Positions 31,196 through 39,628 of a stretch of 64,000 nucleotides of DNA are shown piece by piece. Position 1 is the stretch's first letter, and each line of letters starts with the position of its first letter. The stretch covers positions 62,001 through 126,000 of the forward strand of contig NZ_VSSR01000069.1 of the NCBI RefSeq assembly GCF_008123515.1, written 5' to 3'. The notes under the pieces were generated by a model. It saw only the letters and a program-made list of their open reading frames with translations, was not told the origin of the DNA and made no database searches. This DNA is from Bradyrhizobium cytisi (GTDB lineage Bacteria > Pseudomonadota > Alphaproteobacteria > Rhizobiales > Xanthobacteraceae). Made by a program: the position numbers and the translations under genes.

Positions 31196-32554
31196 ATGAC
31201 ATTCACTTCGTTTCAGTTCGGCATCTTCGTTGCGGTGGTGTTCGGCGCCTATTATTTGCCGCCGTTGCGCCGCTTCCAGGTTCAGCTGCTGGTGCTCGCA
31301 AGCCTGGTGTTCTATGGCGCCGGCCAGCCGGAACTGCTGCCGCTATTGCTGCTTGCCGTGCTCGGAACCTATCTCTGCCTGGTGCTGGCGTTCGACAACC
31401 GCGCGCTCTGGATGCCGGCCGGCATCGTGTTCAATCTCGCGCTGCTGGCGTTCTTCAAATACAAGCTGCTGTTCATCGACTTAGCCGCGGTTCACCCGAC
31501 CGGCGTCGCACCGCTGGATGTGCTGCTGCGGTTGCCGCTGCCGATCGGCATCTCGTTTTTCGTGTTCCACAATATCAGCCTGCTGGTCGACCTGACGCGC
31601 GAGAAGCGGCCGCCACGCTTGCGGGAGGTGTTCCTCTACATCATCTTCTTCCCGCAGCTCGTGTCCGGGCCGATCACCCGCGCGGGGCAGTTCATGCCGC
31701 AGATCGCGCCCAAACGGCTCGCTGACGTCGATGTCGTCGCGGCCGCAAAATGGGTCCTGACCGGCTTCTTCTTCAAGCTCTACGTCGCGAACAATCTCAA
31801 CGAGATGACGTCCTACATGGACTATCCGCTCTACGAGACCGTGTCGACGCCGGACCGCTGGCTGCTCGTGTTCCTGTACAGCTACCAGATCTATGCCGAT
31901 TTCTTCGGCTACTCGGCGATCGCGCTCGGCCTGGCGCTGCTGTTCGGCTACCGCCTGCCCGTCAACTTTGACCTGCCCTACATCGCGGTCTCGTTCTCCG
32001 AGTTCTGGACCCGCTGGCACATCTCGCTGTCGACCTGGCTCAGGACCTATCTCTACATCCCGCTCGGGGGCAACAGGAAGGGACCGGCGCGGACCTGCCT
32101 CAATCTGATGATCGTGATGACGCTCGGCGGGCTCTGGCATGGCGCGAGCCTGAGCTACGCGCTGTGGGGCATGCTGCACGGCCTGCTGCTGGTCGTCGAG
32201 CGGCCGTTCCTGAGATTTCTCGGCGAAGCCGGGCCTGTGGTGCGGGTCGCCCGCATGGGCGTGGTGTTTTTCTCCGTGACGATGCTCTGGATCTTCTTCA
32301 AGCTGCCGAACTTCGATCACGCGCTCGGCTATCTCGCAGGGATGTTCGCGCCGACTGACAATCCCAATCCGACAAAGCTGTTCCGCAACATGGCGCTGCT
32401 CTACGCCCTCCCCGTCCTGATCCAGCACCTCGGCATCGGTGCGCTCCTGGAGGGCAAGCTGCGGCGATGGGAGCCGTACCTCTATGGCGCGCTGGCGGCG
32501 ATGGCCTGGCTCGAGGCCGGGCCGGACGCCGCCTTCATCTATTTCCAGTTCTGA
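31196..32554 (+). CDS. MBOAT family O-acyltransferase (AlgI/DltB type)
   Basis: 452 residues, polytopic membrane protein. Conserved blocks of the AlgI branch: GISFFVFHNISLLVD, FFPQLVSGPITRAGQFMPQI, FWTRWHISLSTWLRTYLYIPLGGN, and LGGLWHGASLSYALWGMLHG, where the invariant His (about residue 315) is catalytic. Such proteins pass an acyl group, usually acetyl, across the membrane to a secreted polysaccharide or teichoic-type polymer. The next gene, 2 bp downstream, encodes an SGNH-like partner, the usual arrangement for two-component O-acetylation. Confidence 0.92.
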   Translation: MTFTSFQFGIFVAVVFGAYYLPPLRRFQVQLLVLASLVFYGAGQPELLPLLLLAVLGTYLCLVLAFDNRALWMPAGIVFNLALLAFFKYKLLFIDLAAVHPTGVAPLDVLLRLPLPIGISFFVFHNISLLVDLTREKRPPRLREVFLYIIFFPQLVSGPITRAGQFMPQIAPKRLADVDVVAAAKWVLTGFFFKLYVANNLNEMTSYMDYPLYETVSTPDRWLLVFLYSYQIYADFFGYSAIALGLALLFGYRLPVNFDLPYIAVSFSEFWTRWHISLSTWLRTYLYIPLGGNRKGPARTCLNLMIVMTLGGLWHGASLSYALWGMLHGLLLVVERPFLRFLGEAGPVVRVARMGVVFFSVTMLWIFFKLPNFDHALGYLAGMFAPTDNPNPTKLFRNMALLYALPVLIQHLGIGALLEGKLRRWEPYLYGALAAMAWLEAGPDAAFIYFQF

Positions 32555-32556
32555 CC

Positions 32557-33438
32557 ATGCCGCAGTCACCGAGACTTTCATGGCTGATCAAATGCGCGGG
32601 CGTCGCGGTGGCGCTGCTGCTCGCCTGCAGCCTTGCCACCGCGCGTTTCGGCTTCGGGCTGCAGCAGCCGACCGTCACCACCCGCGACGGCACCATCATC
32701 ACGCTCAACCGCTATGTCGGGGAGCCCGTGCCTGACCTCGTGCTGGTCGGCAGCTCGGTCGCCTGGCGTCTGAAGGAGGAATATTTCACGCGCCCGCGCG
32801 TCCGCAATCTCGCGCTCGCCGGCGGCTCGCCGGTGACCAGCCTGGACATCGTCGCGAAGCGGAAAAGCCTGCCGAAGATCGTCCTGATCGAGACCAACGT
32901 TCTCACGCGCCTGCCCGACGACGCGCTGATCGCCAAATTTTCCGGCGGCGCGCGCACCGAGACGCTATTCCTGCGCCCGGTGCGAACGGCGGCTGCGGCC
33001 TATGAAACGTGGAATCACACGCCGCCGAATCCTGCAGACGCGCGCGCCGAGCGGGATCGCCTGCTCAAGGAGCCGCCGAGCACATTCGACAACAGGGTCT
33101 ATCTCGACCGTGCCGTGCAACAGATGAATGACGACGACCCCACCGCTCAGGCGCACGCGAACGTGGCGCGCATCAGACAGCTCATCGACGACATCGAGCG
33201 GCGGGGATCACGCGCCTTCCTGCTCGAGATCCCCTTCGCGGCGGAGATCGAGGATTCGCGCATGGTCAGGATGAGCAAGGCGATCGTCCACGCGGCCTTC
33301 CCGGATCGCGAGCGTTGGCTGCCGATCGATCCGCCGTCGGGCGAACTGCGCTGGGCCGACGGCGTGCACCTGGACGAGCGATCGGCCCTGCTCGTCGTGC
33401 GCGCGATCGAAGGTGCCCTGGCCGAGCGCGACCGGTAG
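32557..33438 (+). CDS. SGNH-hydrolase-like protein, partner of the MBOAT acyltransferase
   Basis: 293 residues. A single N-terminal helix (~10-25, CAGVAVALLLACSLATA) predicts a periplasmic protein anchored to the membrane. LVLVGSSVAWRL near residue 62 fits SGNH block I with nucleophile Ser, and WADGVHLDERSALLVV near residue 266 fits the C-terminal DxxH block. This arrangement mirrors AlgJ/AlgX or PatB proteins, which finish O-acetylation started by an MBOAT. The start is placed 2 bp after the MBOAT stop; an earlier ATG would overlap that gene extensively. Target polymer unknown. Confidence 0.7.
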   Translation: MPQSPRLSWLIKCAGVAVALLLACSLATARFGFGLQQPTVTTRDGTIITLNRYVGEPVPDLVLVGSSVAWRLKEEYFTRPRVRNLALAGGSPVTSLDIVAKRKSLPKIVLIETNVLTRLPDDALIAKFSGGARTETLFLRPVRTAAAAYETWNHTPPNPADARAERDRLLKEPPSTFDNRVYLDRAVQQMNDDDPTAQAHANVARIRQLIDDIERRGSRAFLLEIPFAAEIEDSRMVRMSKAIVHAAFPDRERWLPIDPPSGELRWADGVHLDERSALLVVRAIEGALAERDR

Positions 33439-33470
33439 CAGCCGTTGTTGCTCCGCTGATTCCGCTTGTT

Positions 33471-33507
33471 CGCCGTCATCGCCCGGCTTGACCGGGCGAT
33501 GACGGCG
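33471..33507. terminator. Bidirectional terminator hairpin between SGNH and MarR genes
   Basis: A perfect 16-bp stem (CGCCGTCATCGCCCGG / CCGGGCGATGACGGCG) with loop CTTGA lies in the 74-bp gap between convergent genes. The sequence also matches a repeat type common in bradyrhizobia. Confidence 0.65.
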
Positions 33508-33512
33508 GAGGC

Positions 33513-34034
33513 TCAAAACTCGTTTGCGATCTTCGACAGCATCCCGAGCAGCGCTTCGCGGTTGGCTTGGCCCAGCAGCTCGTTCAGCCGTGACTCGTGC
33601 TTGGTGGCGACGAGCTTCTTGGCGCGCGTCAGCACGGCCTTGCCCTTGTCGGTCAAAACGAGAATGTGCGAGCGGCGGTCGTTGGTGGAGCGGATCCGGG
33701 CGCAGAGGTCGCGGCTCTCGAGATTATCGAGCAGGGCGACGAAATTCGGCCGGAGGATGCCGAGGGTCGAGGCGATCTCGGTCTGGTTACGGCCCGGGTT
33801 CTTCTCCACCAGCAGCAGCACCGAAAACTGCGCCGGCGTCAGCTGGAGCGAGGCCACGCAGCGCAAGAAGTTCTCGAACACCTTGAGCTGGGCGCGCTTG
33901 AGCACGTAGCCGAGCTGTTCCGAGAGCTCGCCGAGCTGGAGGGCTTCGGGCAGGCCCTCGGCGGCATCCTTGCGGCCCTTGGCCCCGTCGCCAGGCTTTT
34001 CAGAGGACTTTTCAGCGGTTTTGGAAACGGTCAT
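33513..34034 (-). CDS. MarR family transcriptional regulator
   Basis: 173 residues. Winged-helix MarR core from ~residue 45: VASLQLTPAQFSVLLLVEKNPGRNQTEIASTL, LRPNFVALLDNLESRDLCAR and the wing RSTNDRRSHILVLTDKGKAVL. The first ~35 residues are charged and low in complexity. Divergent from the liv-type transporter genes, with an inverted repeat in the shared 178-bp region, so it probably represses itself and the transporter until a ligand, often an aromatic acid in this family, binds. Confidence 0.9.
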   Translation of the reverse strand: MTVSKTAEKSSEKPGDGAKGRKDAAEGLPEALQLGELSEQLGYVLKRAQLKVFENFLRCVASLQLTPAQFSVLLLVEKNPGRNQTEIASTLGILRPNFVALLDNLESRDLCARIRSTNDRRSHILVLTDKGKAVLTRAKKLVATKHESRLNELLGQANREALLGMLSKIANEF

Positions 34035-34092
34035 CGCCTCGTGCTCGTAATCCCGCTAAATTCGGGAGGGGTCGTCTCTCACCCTTGAAGTT

Positions 34093-34126
34093 ATATTCGA
34101 TAATTGTTATGGATCATATCAAATAT
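34093..34126. promoter_or_regulatory. Candidate MarR operator between marR and livH
   Basis: Inverted arms ATATTCGATA (34093-34102) and TATCAAATAT (34117-34126) differ at one of ten positions and are separated by 14 bp. The stretch is AT-rich against a GC-rich background and lies 59 bp upstream of the MarR start. Placement and symmetry fit a MarR operator; binding is inferred. Confidence 0.5.
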
Positions 34127-34212
34127 CGTCAGCGTATTTCAATGGCTGTGAACGGACCATCCACCGCGATCGCGGAGACCGGTCCTTAATCTTTGAGGGG
34201 GAGCGTCCGGTC

Positions 34213-35253
34213 TTGAACACCACCATCATGCTGTTCCTGCTGCAGGATGGCATCACCAATGGCGCGATCTATGCGCTGCTCGGCCTGGCGCTGGTGCTGG
34301 TATTTGCCGTCACCCGCGTCATTCTGATCCCCCAGGGCGAGTTCGTCACCTATGGCGCGCTGACCTATGCCTCGCTGGCCTCGGGCCAGATGCCGGGCAC
34401 GGCCAAGCTGGCGCTCGCCATGGGCACCGTCGCCTTCGCTTTCGACCTGTTCGTTGCCCGCAAGGCGCTGCATGGCCGGCTGATCGTCCGCAGCGTCCTC
34501 GCCAACATCGTGTTGCCGGCCATCGTGCTGGCGGTGACGCTGTACTTCGCCGGCCAGAAGCCGCCGGTTGCGGTCTGCATCGCGCTGTCGCTGCTGATCG
34601 TCGCGATGATCGGCCTGTTTCTGTATCGCATCGCGTTCCAGCCGTTGGCACACACCTCGGTGCTGGTGCTGCTGATCGCCTCGGTCGGCGTCCATCTCGC
34701 GCTCCAAGGATTGGGCCTGCTGTTCTTCGGCGCCGAGGGCCAGCGCGGACCGGCGGTGCTCTCCGGCGCGTTCACCGCGGGCTCGCTGCGCTTCACCGGC
34801 CAGAGCATCACGGTCTACGGCATCACCATCGCCTTCATCGTCGGGCTCTGGCTGTTCTTCGGGCTGACGCTTTACGGCAAGGCGCTGCGCGCCACCGCCG
34901 TCAACCGGCTCGGCGCGCGGCTCGCCGGCATCCGCACCACGCTGTCGGGCCAGATCGCCTTCCTGCTGGCCTCCGTCATCGGTGCGCTGTCGGGCATCAT
35001 GATCGTGCCGATCACGACGCTTTACTATGACTCGGGCTTCCTGATCGGCCTGAAGGGCTTCGTCGCCGCGATCATCGGCGGCCTCGTCAGCTATCCCCTC
35101 ACGGCGGTCGCAGCCCTCTTCGTTGGCATCGTCGAGGCGTTCTCGTCCTTCTATGCCTCCAACTACAAGGAGGTGATCGTGTTCATGCTCCTGATCCCCG
35201 TGCTGCTGCTGCGGTCGCTAGCCGCACCTGCCGTCGAGGAAGAGAAGGACTGA
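34213..35253 (+). CDS. livH: Branched-chain amino acid-type ABC transporter permease (LivH family)
   Basis: 346 residues, eight or more hydrophobic helices. LivH hallmarks: LLQDGITNGAIYALLGLALVLVFAVTRVI near the N-terminus and LGARLAGIRTTLSGQIAFLLASVIGALSGI in the EAA-like loop. A TTG at 34213 is preferred as start because GAGGGGGAG lies 10 bases upstream; an in-frame ATG five codons later has no such site. HAAT-family transporters import branched-chain amino acids, amides or aromatic acids. First gene of a three-gene operon that has no binding-protein gene. Confidence 0.9.
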   Translation: MNTTIMLFLLQDGITNGAIYALLGLALVLVFAVTRVILIPQGEFVTYGALTYASLASGQMPGTAKLALAMGTVAFAFDLFVARKALHGRLIVRSVLANIVLPAIVLAVTLYFAGQKPPVAVCIALSLLIVAMIGLFLYRIAFQPLAHTSVLVLLIASVGVHLALQGLGLLFFGAEGQRGPAVLSGAFTAGSLRFTGQSITVYGITIAFIVGLWLFFGLTLYGKALRATAVNRLGARLAGIRTTLSGQIAFLLASVIGALSGIMIVPITTLYYDSGFLIGLKGFVAAIIGGLVSYPLTAVAALFVGIVEAFSSFYASNYKEVIVFMLLIPVLLLRSLAAPAVEEEKD

Positions 35254-35261
35254 CGCCTAAG

Positions 35262-37031
35262 ATGCAGAGCCGGCTTCCCATCCTCATCTTCGCAGCTTTG
35301 ATGGCAGCGATCCCGTTCGTCCCGGGCATGCCGCCATTCTGGATCGTGCTGCTCGACAATATCGGCCTCACCGCGCTGGTCGCGATGGGCCTTGTGCTGC
35401 TCACCGGTGTCGGTGGCCTGACCTCGTTCGGCCAGGCCGCCTTCGTCGGCTTCGGCGCCTACACCACGGCGCTGCTGACGACGGCTTACGGACTGTCGCC
35501 GTGGCTGACCTTGCCGCTCTCGCTCGTGGTCAGTGGATTGCTTGCGGTGCTGCTCGGCCTGGTTACGGTCCGCCTCTCCGGCCATTATCTGCCGCTCGGC
35601 ACGCTGGCCTGGGGGCTCGGCCTGTTCTACCTCTTCAGCAAGCTGGAATTCCTCGGGCGTAACGACGGCATCTCGGCGATCCCGCCGCTGTCGATCGGCA
35701 CGTTCAGGATGCTCTCACCCGGCTCGATCTACTTTGCGATCTGGGTCGCGGTCATCCTCTCGGCCCTGCTCACGATGAACCTGCTGGACTCCCGCACCGG
35801 CCGTGCCATCCGCGCGCTGCGGCGCGGCCATGTCGCGGCCGAAGCGTTCGGCGTGCACACGCCGCGCGCAAAGCTGCTGGTGTTCATCCACGCCGCCGTG
35901 CTTGCGGGCCTCTCCGGCTGGCTTTACGCCCATCTCCAGCGCGCGGTGAACCCGACGCCGTTCGGTGCGCAGGCCGGCATCGAATATCTCTTCATCGCGG
36001 TGGTCGGCGGCGCCGGTTATGTCTGGGGCGGCGTGCTGGGTGCTGCGATCGTCGTGATCCTGAAAGAGGTGCTGCAGAGCTACCTGCCGCTGATCCTGCC
36101 CGGCTCCGGCCAGGTCGAGACCATCGTGTTCGGCATCCTGCTGGTGGCGCTGCTGCAACTTGCGCCCGGCGGCGTCTGGCCCTGGCTGATGTCGTTCCTG
36201 CCCGAGCGCACGGCTGGCAGGAAGCCGGACACCTCGCTGAAGCTGGAGGCGCGACCCCGCCCGCCCGGCCAATCCAACGTGCTGCTCCAGGTCGAGAAGG
36301 CGCGCAAGCAGTTCGGCGGCGTGGTCGCCGTCAACAATGTCTCCTTCGAGGTCCAGGCCGGCGAGATCGTTGCGCTGATCGGCCCCAACGGCGCCGGCAA
36401 GAGCACCACCTTCAACCTGATCACCGGCGTGCTATCGGCTAGCTCGGGCTCGATCTCGGTGCTCGGCAGGAAAGTGGATCGCGCGCCGCCGCAGGAGATC
36501 GTCAAGCTCGGCATCTCCCGCACCTTCCAGCACGTCAAGCTCGTGCCCGATATGACCGTGCTGGAGAACGTCGCGATCGGCGCGCATCTGCGCGGCCATT
36601 CCGGGCCGCTCGCCTCGATGCTGCGTCTCGACCGCGCCGACGAGGCAAAATTGCTTGCGGAAGCCGCCCGCCAGATCGAGCGCGTCGGCCTCGCCGACCA
36701 GATGCATCAACTCGCAGGATCTCTGTCGCTCGGCCAACAGCGCATCGTCGAGATCGCCCGCGCGCTGTGCGTCGATCCGATGCTGCTGCTGCTCGACGAG
36801 CCCGCGGCGGGCCTGCGCCACATGGAAAAACAGCAGCTTGCGAAACTGCTGCGCGATTTGCGCGACGGCGGCATGAGCGTGCTGCTGGTCGAGCACGACA
36901 TGGGCTTTGTGATGAATCTCGCCGACCGCATCGTGGTGCTCGATTTCGGCACCAAGATCGCGGAAGGCACGCCTGCCACGATCAAGACAAATCCCGAAGT
37001 GATCAAGGCCTATCTCGGAGTGGCGGCATGA
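35262..37031 (+). CDS. Fused LivM permease - LivG ATP-binding protein
   Basis: 589 residues. Residues ~1-300 are a LivM permease (VLLTGVGGLTSFGQAAFVGFGAY; RAIRALRRGHVAAEAFGVHTPRAKLLVF). Residues ~340-589 are a LivG ATPase with Walker A GPNGAGKST, signature LSLGQQRIVEIARAL and Walker B LLLLDEPAAGL. The fusion is common in bradyrhizobia. It follows livH by 8 bp and overlaps livF by ATGA. Confidence 0.93.
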   Translation: MQSRLPILIFAALMAAIPFVPGMPPFWIVLLDNIGLTALVAMGLVLLTGVGGLTSFGQAAFVGFGAYTTALLTTAYGLSPWLTLPLSLVVSGLLAVLLGLVTVRLSGHYLPLGTLAWGLGLFYLFSKLEFLGRNDGISAIPPLSIGTFRMLSPGSIYFAIWVAVILSALLTMNLLDSRTGRAIRALRRGHVAAEAFGVHTPRAKLLVFIHAAVLAGLSGWLYAHLQRAVNPTPFGAQAGIEYLFIAVVGGAGYVWGGVLGAAIVVILKEVLQSYLPLILPGSGQVETIVFGILLVALLQLAPGGVWPWLMSFLPERTAGRKPDTSLKLEARPRPPGQSNVLLQVEKARKQFGGVVAVNNVSFEVQAGEIVALIGPNGAGKSTTFNLITGVLSASSGSISVLGRKVDRAPPQEIVKLGISRTFQHVKLVPDMTVLENVAIGAHLRGHSGPLASMLRLDRADEAKLLAEAARQIERVGLADQMHQLAGSLSLGQQRIVEIARALCVDPMLLLLDEPAAGLRHMEKQQLAKLLRDLRDGGMSVLLVEHDMGFVMNLADRIVVLDFGTKIAEGTPATIKTNPEVIKAYLGVAA

Positions 37032-37759
37032 GCGCGCTGTTGTCCGTCACCGATGCGCATGTCGCCTACGGCAAGGTCGAGGCCGTCCGCTCGGTCGCGC
37101 TCGAAGTCGGCGAGAACCAGATCGTCACCATCGTCGGCGCCAACGGCGCCGGCAAGACCACGCTGCTGTCGGCCATCATGGGCATCCTGCCGTTGAAGGG
37201 TCGTGTCGCCTTTGCCGGCCAGGACCTGGCCCGGCTCGACATCGAGGACCGCGTCGCGATGGGGCTCGGCCTCGTGCCGGAGCACCGCGAATTGTTCGTG
37301 ACCATGAATGTCGAGGACAATCTCGAGCTCGGCGCCTTCCGCATCGAGAGAAGCAAGGCAAAGGCCTCGATGGAGCAGGTCTATGCGCTGTTTCCGCGCC
37401 TGAAGGAGCGGCGCAAGCAGCTTGCCGGCACGCTCTCCGGCGGCGAGCAGCAGATGCTCGCCATGGGCCGCGCGCTGATGGGCGCGCCGAAGCTCCTGAT
37501 GTTGGACGAGCCGAGCCTCGGCCTCGCGCCGATCATCGTCGCCGATATTTTCCGCATCATCACTGAGCTGCGCGCCAGCGGCGTGTCCGTGCTGCTGGTC
37601 GAGCAGAACGCGCAGGCCGCGCTGAAGATCGCCGACCAGGCCTATGTGATGGAGCTCGGCGAGTTCGTGCTCAGCGGCAAGGCCAGCGACATCGCGGCGA
37701 ACGAGGCGGTGGCGGCGAGCTATCTCGGCTTCCAGCACGAAGGCGCAAGCGTGCTATAA
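37028..37759 (+). CDS. livF: LivF-type ABC transporter ATP-binding protein
   Basis: 243 residues. Walker A GANGAGKTT, LivF-specific GLVPEHRELFVTMNVEDNLELG, signature LSGGEQQMLAMGRALMGAPKLLMLDEPSLGLAP, and switch His replaced by LLVEQNAQAAL as in LivF. Start ATG 37028-37030 overlaps the stop of the LivM-LivG gene. Second ATPase of the importer. Confidence 0.94.
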   Translation: MSALLSVTDAHVAYGKVEAVRSVALEVGENQIVTIVGANGAGKTTLLSAIMGILPLKGRVAFAGQDLARLDIEDRVAMGLGLVPEHRELFVTMNVEDNLELGAFRIERSKAKASMEQVYALFPRLKERRKQLAGTLSGGEQQMLAMGRALMGAPKLLMLDEPSLGLAPIIVADIFRIITELRASGVSVLLVEQNAQAALKIADQAYVMELGEFVLSGKASDIAANEAVAASYLGFQHEGASVL

Positions 37760-38299
37760 CTACGTGCGGCTCGCCGTCCGCACGAAACCCCAGGCGGCGA
37801 TCGCGGCCATCAGCAGCGAGATCAGCACGTTGTAGCCGGCGAGCGACAGGCCGAGGAAGCGCCACTGCACCTCGTCGCAACGCACCACCTTGACGGTGTC
37901 GAGCCGCGACAGCAGATCGCCGGCGCTGCCGAGATTTCCGACCGGACCCGTGCAGTCGGTCGGCCCCTTCCACAACCCCCATTCGACGCCCGAGTGATAG
38001 GTGCCGAGGCCGGCATTGGCGAGCGCCGCCAGCGCGAGGAGCGCGAGCCCGGCCAGCAGCAGCGGCCGCGGCGCGCCGCTCCGCGCCGCGAGCGCCGTGA
38101 GCGCACCGAGCGCGATCGCGAGATAATAGGCGTAGCGCTGCTCGAGGCAGAGCGGACAGGGCAGAATCTCCAGCACGAGCTGAAAGAACCAGGCGCCCGC
38201 GATCGTCGCCGCCGCGATCAGCGTGACCGCCAGCGAGGCGGTCAGCGCCGGCGTACTGGCCGGTCGAAACGCGGGTATTGCGGCACTCTGGGTCGTCAC
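37760..38299 (-). CDS. dsbB: Disulfide bond formation protein B
   Basis: 179 residues, four transmembrane helices. ILPCPLCLEQRYAYYLAIALG carries the CxxC redox pair next to the first helices, and LYHSGVEWGLWKGPTDC followed by a second Cys near VVRCDEVQWRFLG supplies the other pair. DsbB reoxidises DsbA and passes electrons to quinone. Convergent with livF with no gap between the two stops. Confidence 0.9.
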   Translation of the reverse strand: MTTQSAAIPAFRPASTPALTASLAVTLIAAATIAGAWFFQLVLEILPCPLCLEQRYAYYLAIALGALTALAARSGAPRPLLLAGLALLALAALANAGLGTYHSGVEWGLWKGPTDCTGPVGNLGSAGDLLSRLDTVKVVRCDEVQWRFLGLSLAGYNVLISLLMAAIAAWGFVRTASRT

Positions 38300-38320
38300 G
38301 GCGGCCTCTCCAGATGGGAC

Positions 38321-38428
38321 GTGGCCCTAAGCCTCTAACCCTGGCCGGTGCGGCTGTCGAGAACGGCCGGGATCACTTTGGCGCGGGTTGACCTCGCTTT
38401 GTCCATGGCTGTAGTCCGCCGGCTTCGC
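38321..38428. repeat. 108-bp direct repeat, left copy
   Basis: Matches 41780-41887 base for base over the same length, with roughly fifteen substitutions and no obvious indel; long shared blocks include TGCGGCTGTCGAGAACG, TTTGGCGCGGGTTGAC and TAGTCCGCCGGCTTCGC. The two copies flank the island with the two hypothetical genes at 38579-41692. Each copy contains a 23-codon minus-strand open frame beginning MDK. The rest of the gap to 38579 is AT-richer and holds no recognisable feature. Confidence 0.85.
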
Positions 38429-38578
38429 AACGCCCTCATTCGGAAGGCGACGTCGCCGGCCAGCTGGGCGATAAAATCAGAAATAAAACTTTTAGTTGAT
38501 TTGCAGGGCCCGCGATGCAATGTTTGATTGTGTCGATAGACGATATATCTCAGAGCGGGTAAGCGTAGGGAGCAGGCG

Positions 38579-39624
38579 ATGCCGAGCTATCAAGACATCT
38601 ACGTGCGGGACAATTTTGGCGACACCGGCGTCTTCCCGTCGACGGGCGTTCCATACATGTCGCCCGACATCATCCCGCTCCAGAGTGGCACGTTGTCGGT
38701 GGAGCAGGCCGTTTCGACGTATGGCGGTCCCGATCAGGGCAAGCACATCCTCAATCCCGGCCTGAACAACATCTACATCCGCGCCAAGAATTTGCAGCCA
38801 GGCGGCACCGAGACCGGAACGGCCTCTCTCTACTTCGCCAAGACCTCGCTCGTGATGTTGCCGGACACATGGCGGAACAATCAGCTGCTTACGTCGGCGG
38901 GCCAGTCAAGCGTATCGTTCGTGAACGCATCGGGCAGCACCAATCTCAATCCAAATGACATCGCGCTCAGCAGCCCGGCCTTTTTCTGGAGCAGCGTGCC
39001 GGATCCCACCTGGAGCCATTGTCTGGTCGCGATCGTCAATACCCCCAATACCGTTGTTACGATCCCGGCCCGTTTCGCCAGCAATGCCGCTTACGTCCAA
39101 TGGGTGCAGAACAATCCCGCCGTCGCATGGCGCAACATCATCATCGTTCCGAACGGCCAGGCCAACGTCATCAAGAATGTAGAATTCTCCAACCAGGATT
39201 CGGTCCCGCACTACTTCTACTTCTCGCTCACCGCGCGCAATTGCCGCTCAATACCGCCGTCACCATGCAGTGCACCCACCAATCCTGTCCGATCAACTGG
39301 AACGGGACGATCCCGGCGCCCGATCCCAACGGCAATCAGATCATTGGTTTCCAGAACAGCGTCCCGGCCGGCTTTCTCTCCGGGTCCCTGGCGATGTCCG
39401 CTACCGCGCCATCCGGACAGACGTTCCCGCGCGGCATGACGCTTGACCTGATGGCCTATCAGGTGCCCGCCTCGCAGCTATTTGACGAGTTGGACGAGAT
39501 CGAACGCGACGTGGTTCGCCACTATGAGGTTACCGAAGATCATCTGGTGAAGGGCCTCGCCAAAGATGGCGGCGGAAAGATGCTGATCAAGCTTGGCCAA
39601 GTGAACTTCGTCGTACCGGCTTAG
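38579..39624 (+). pseudogene. Hypothetical protein with Ig-like fold, split by a frameshift near 39240
   Basis: Frame 1 runs from ATG 38579 and is convincing up to SVPHYFYFSLTARN at about 39240, after which it turns into arginine/proline-rich nonsense and ends at 39439. A second frame continues from the same point with LPLNTAVTMQC and ends sensibly at 39624 (KLGQVNFVVPA). One missing base near 39240 explains this; rejoined, the protein is about 348 residues. The N-terminal half has NNIYIRAKNLQPGGTETGTA then LYF, resembling CARDB/Ig-like domains. No signal peptide. It lies 4 bp before the LamG gene. Either a genuine pseudogene or a sequencing error. Confidence 0.6.
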
Positions 39625-39628
39625 CACC

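Noticed and set aside
29298..31202. Upstream extension of the acylase open frame to 1450 residues
   Set aside because: The extra part is a shadow frame of glpK, rich in Arg/His and lacking any domain; the acylase has a clear signal peptide starting at 29297.
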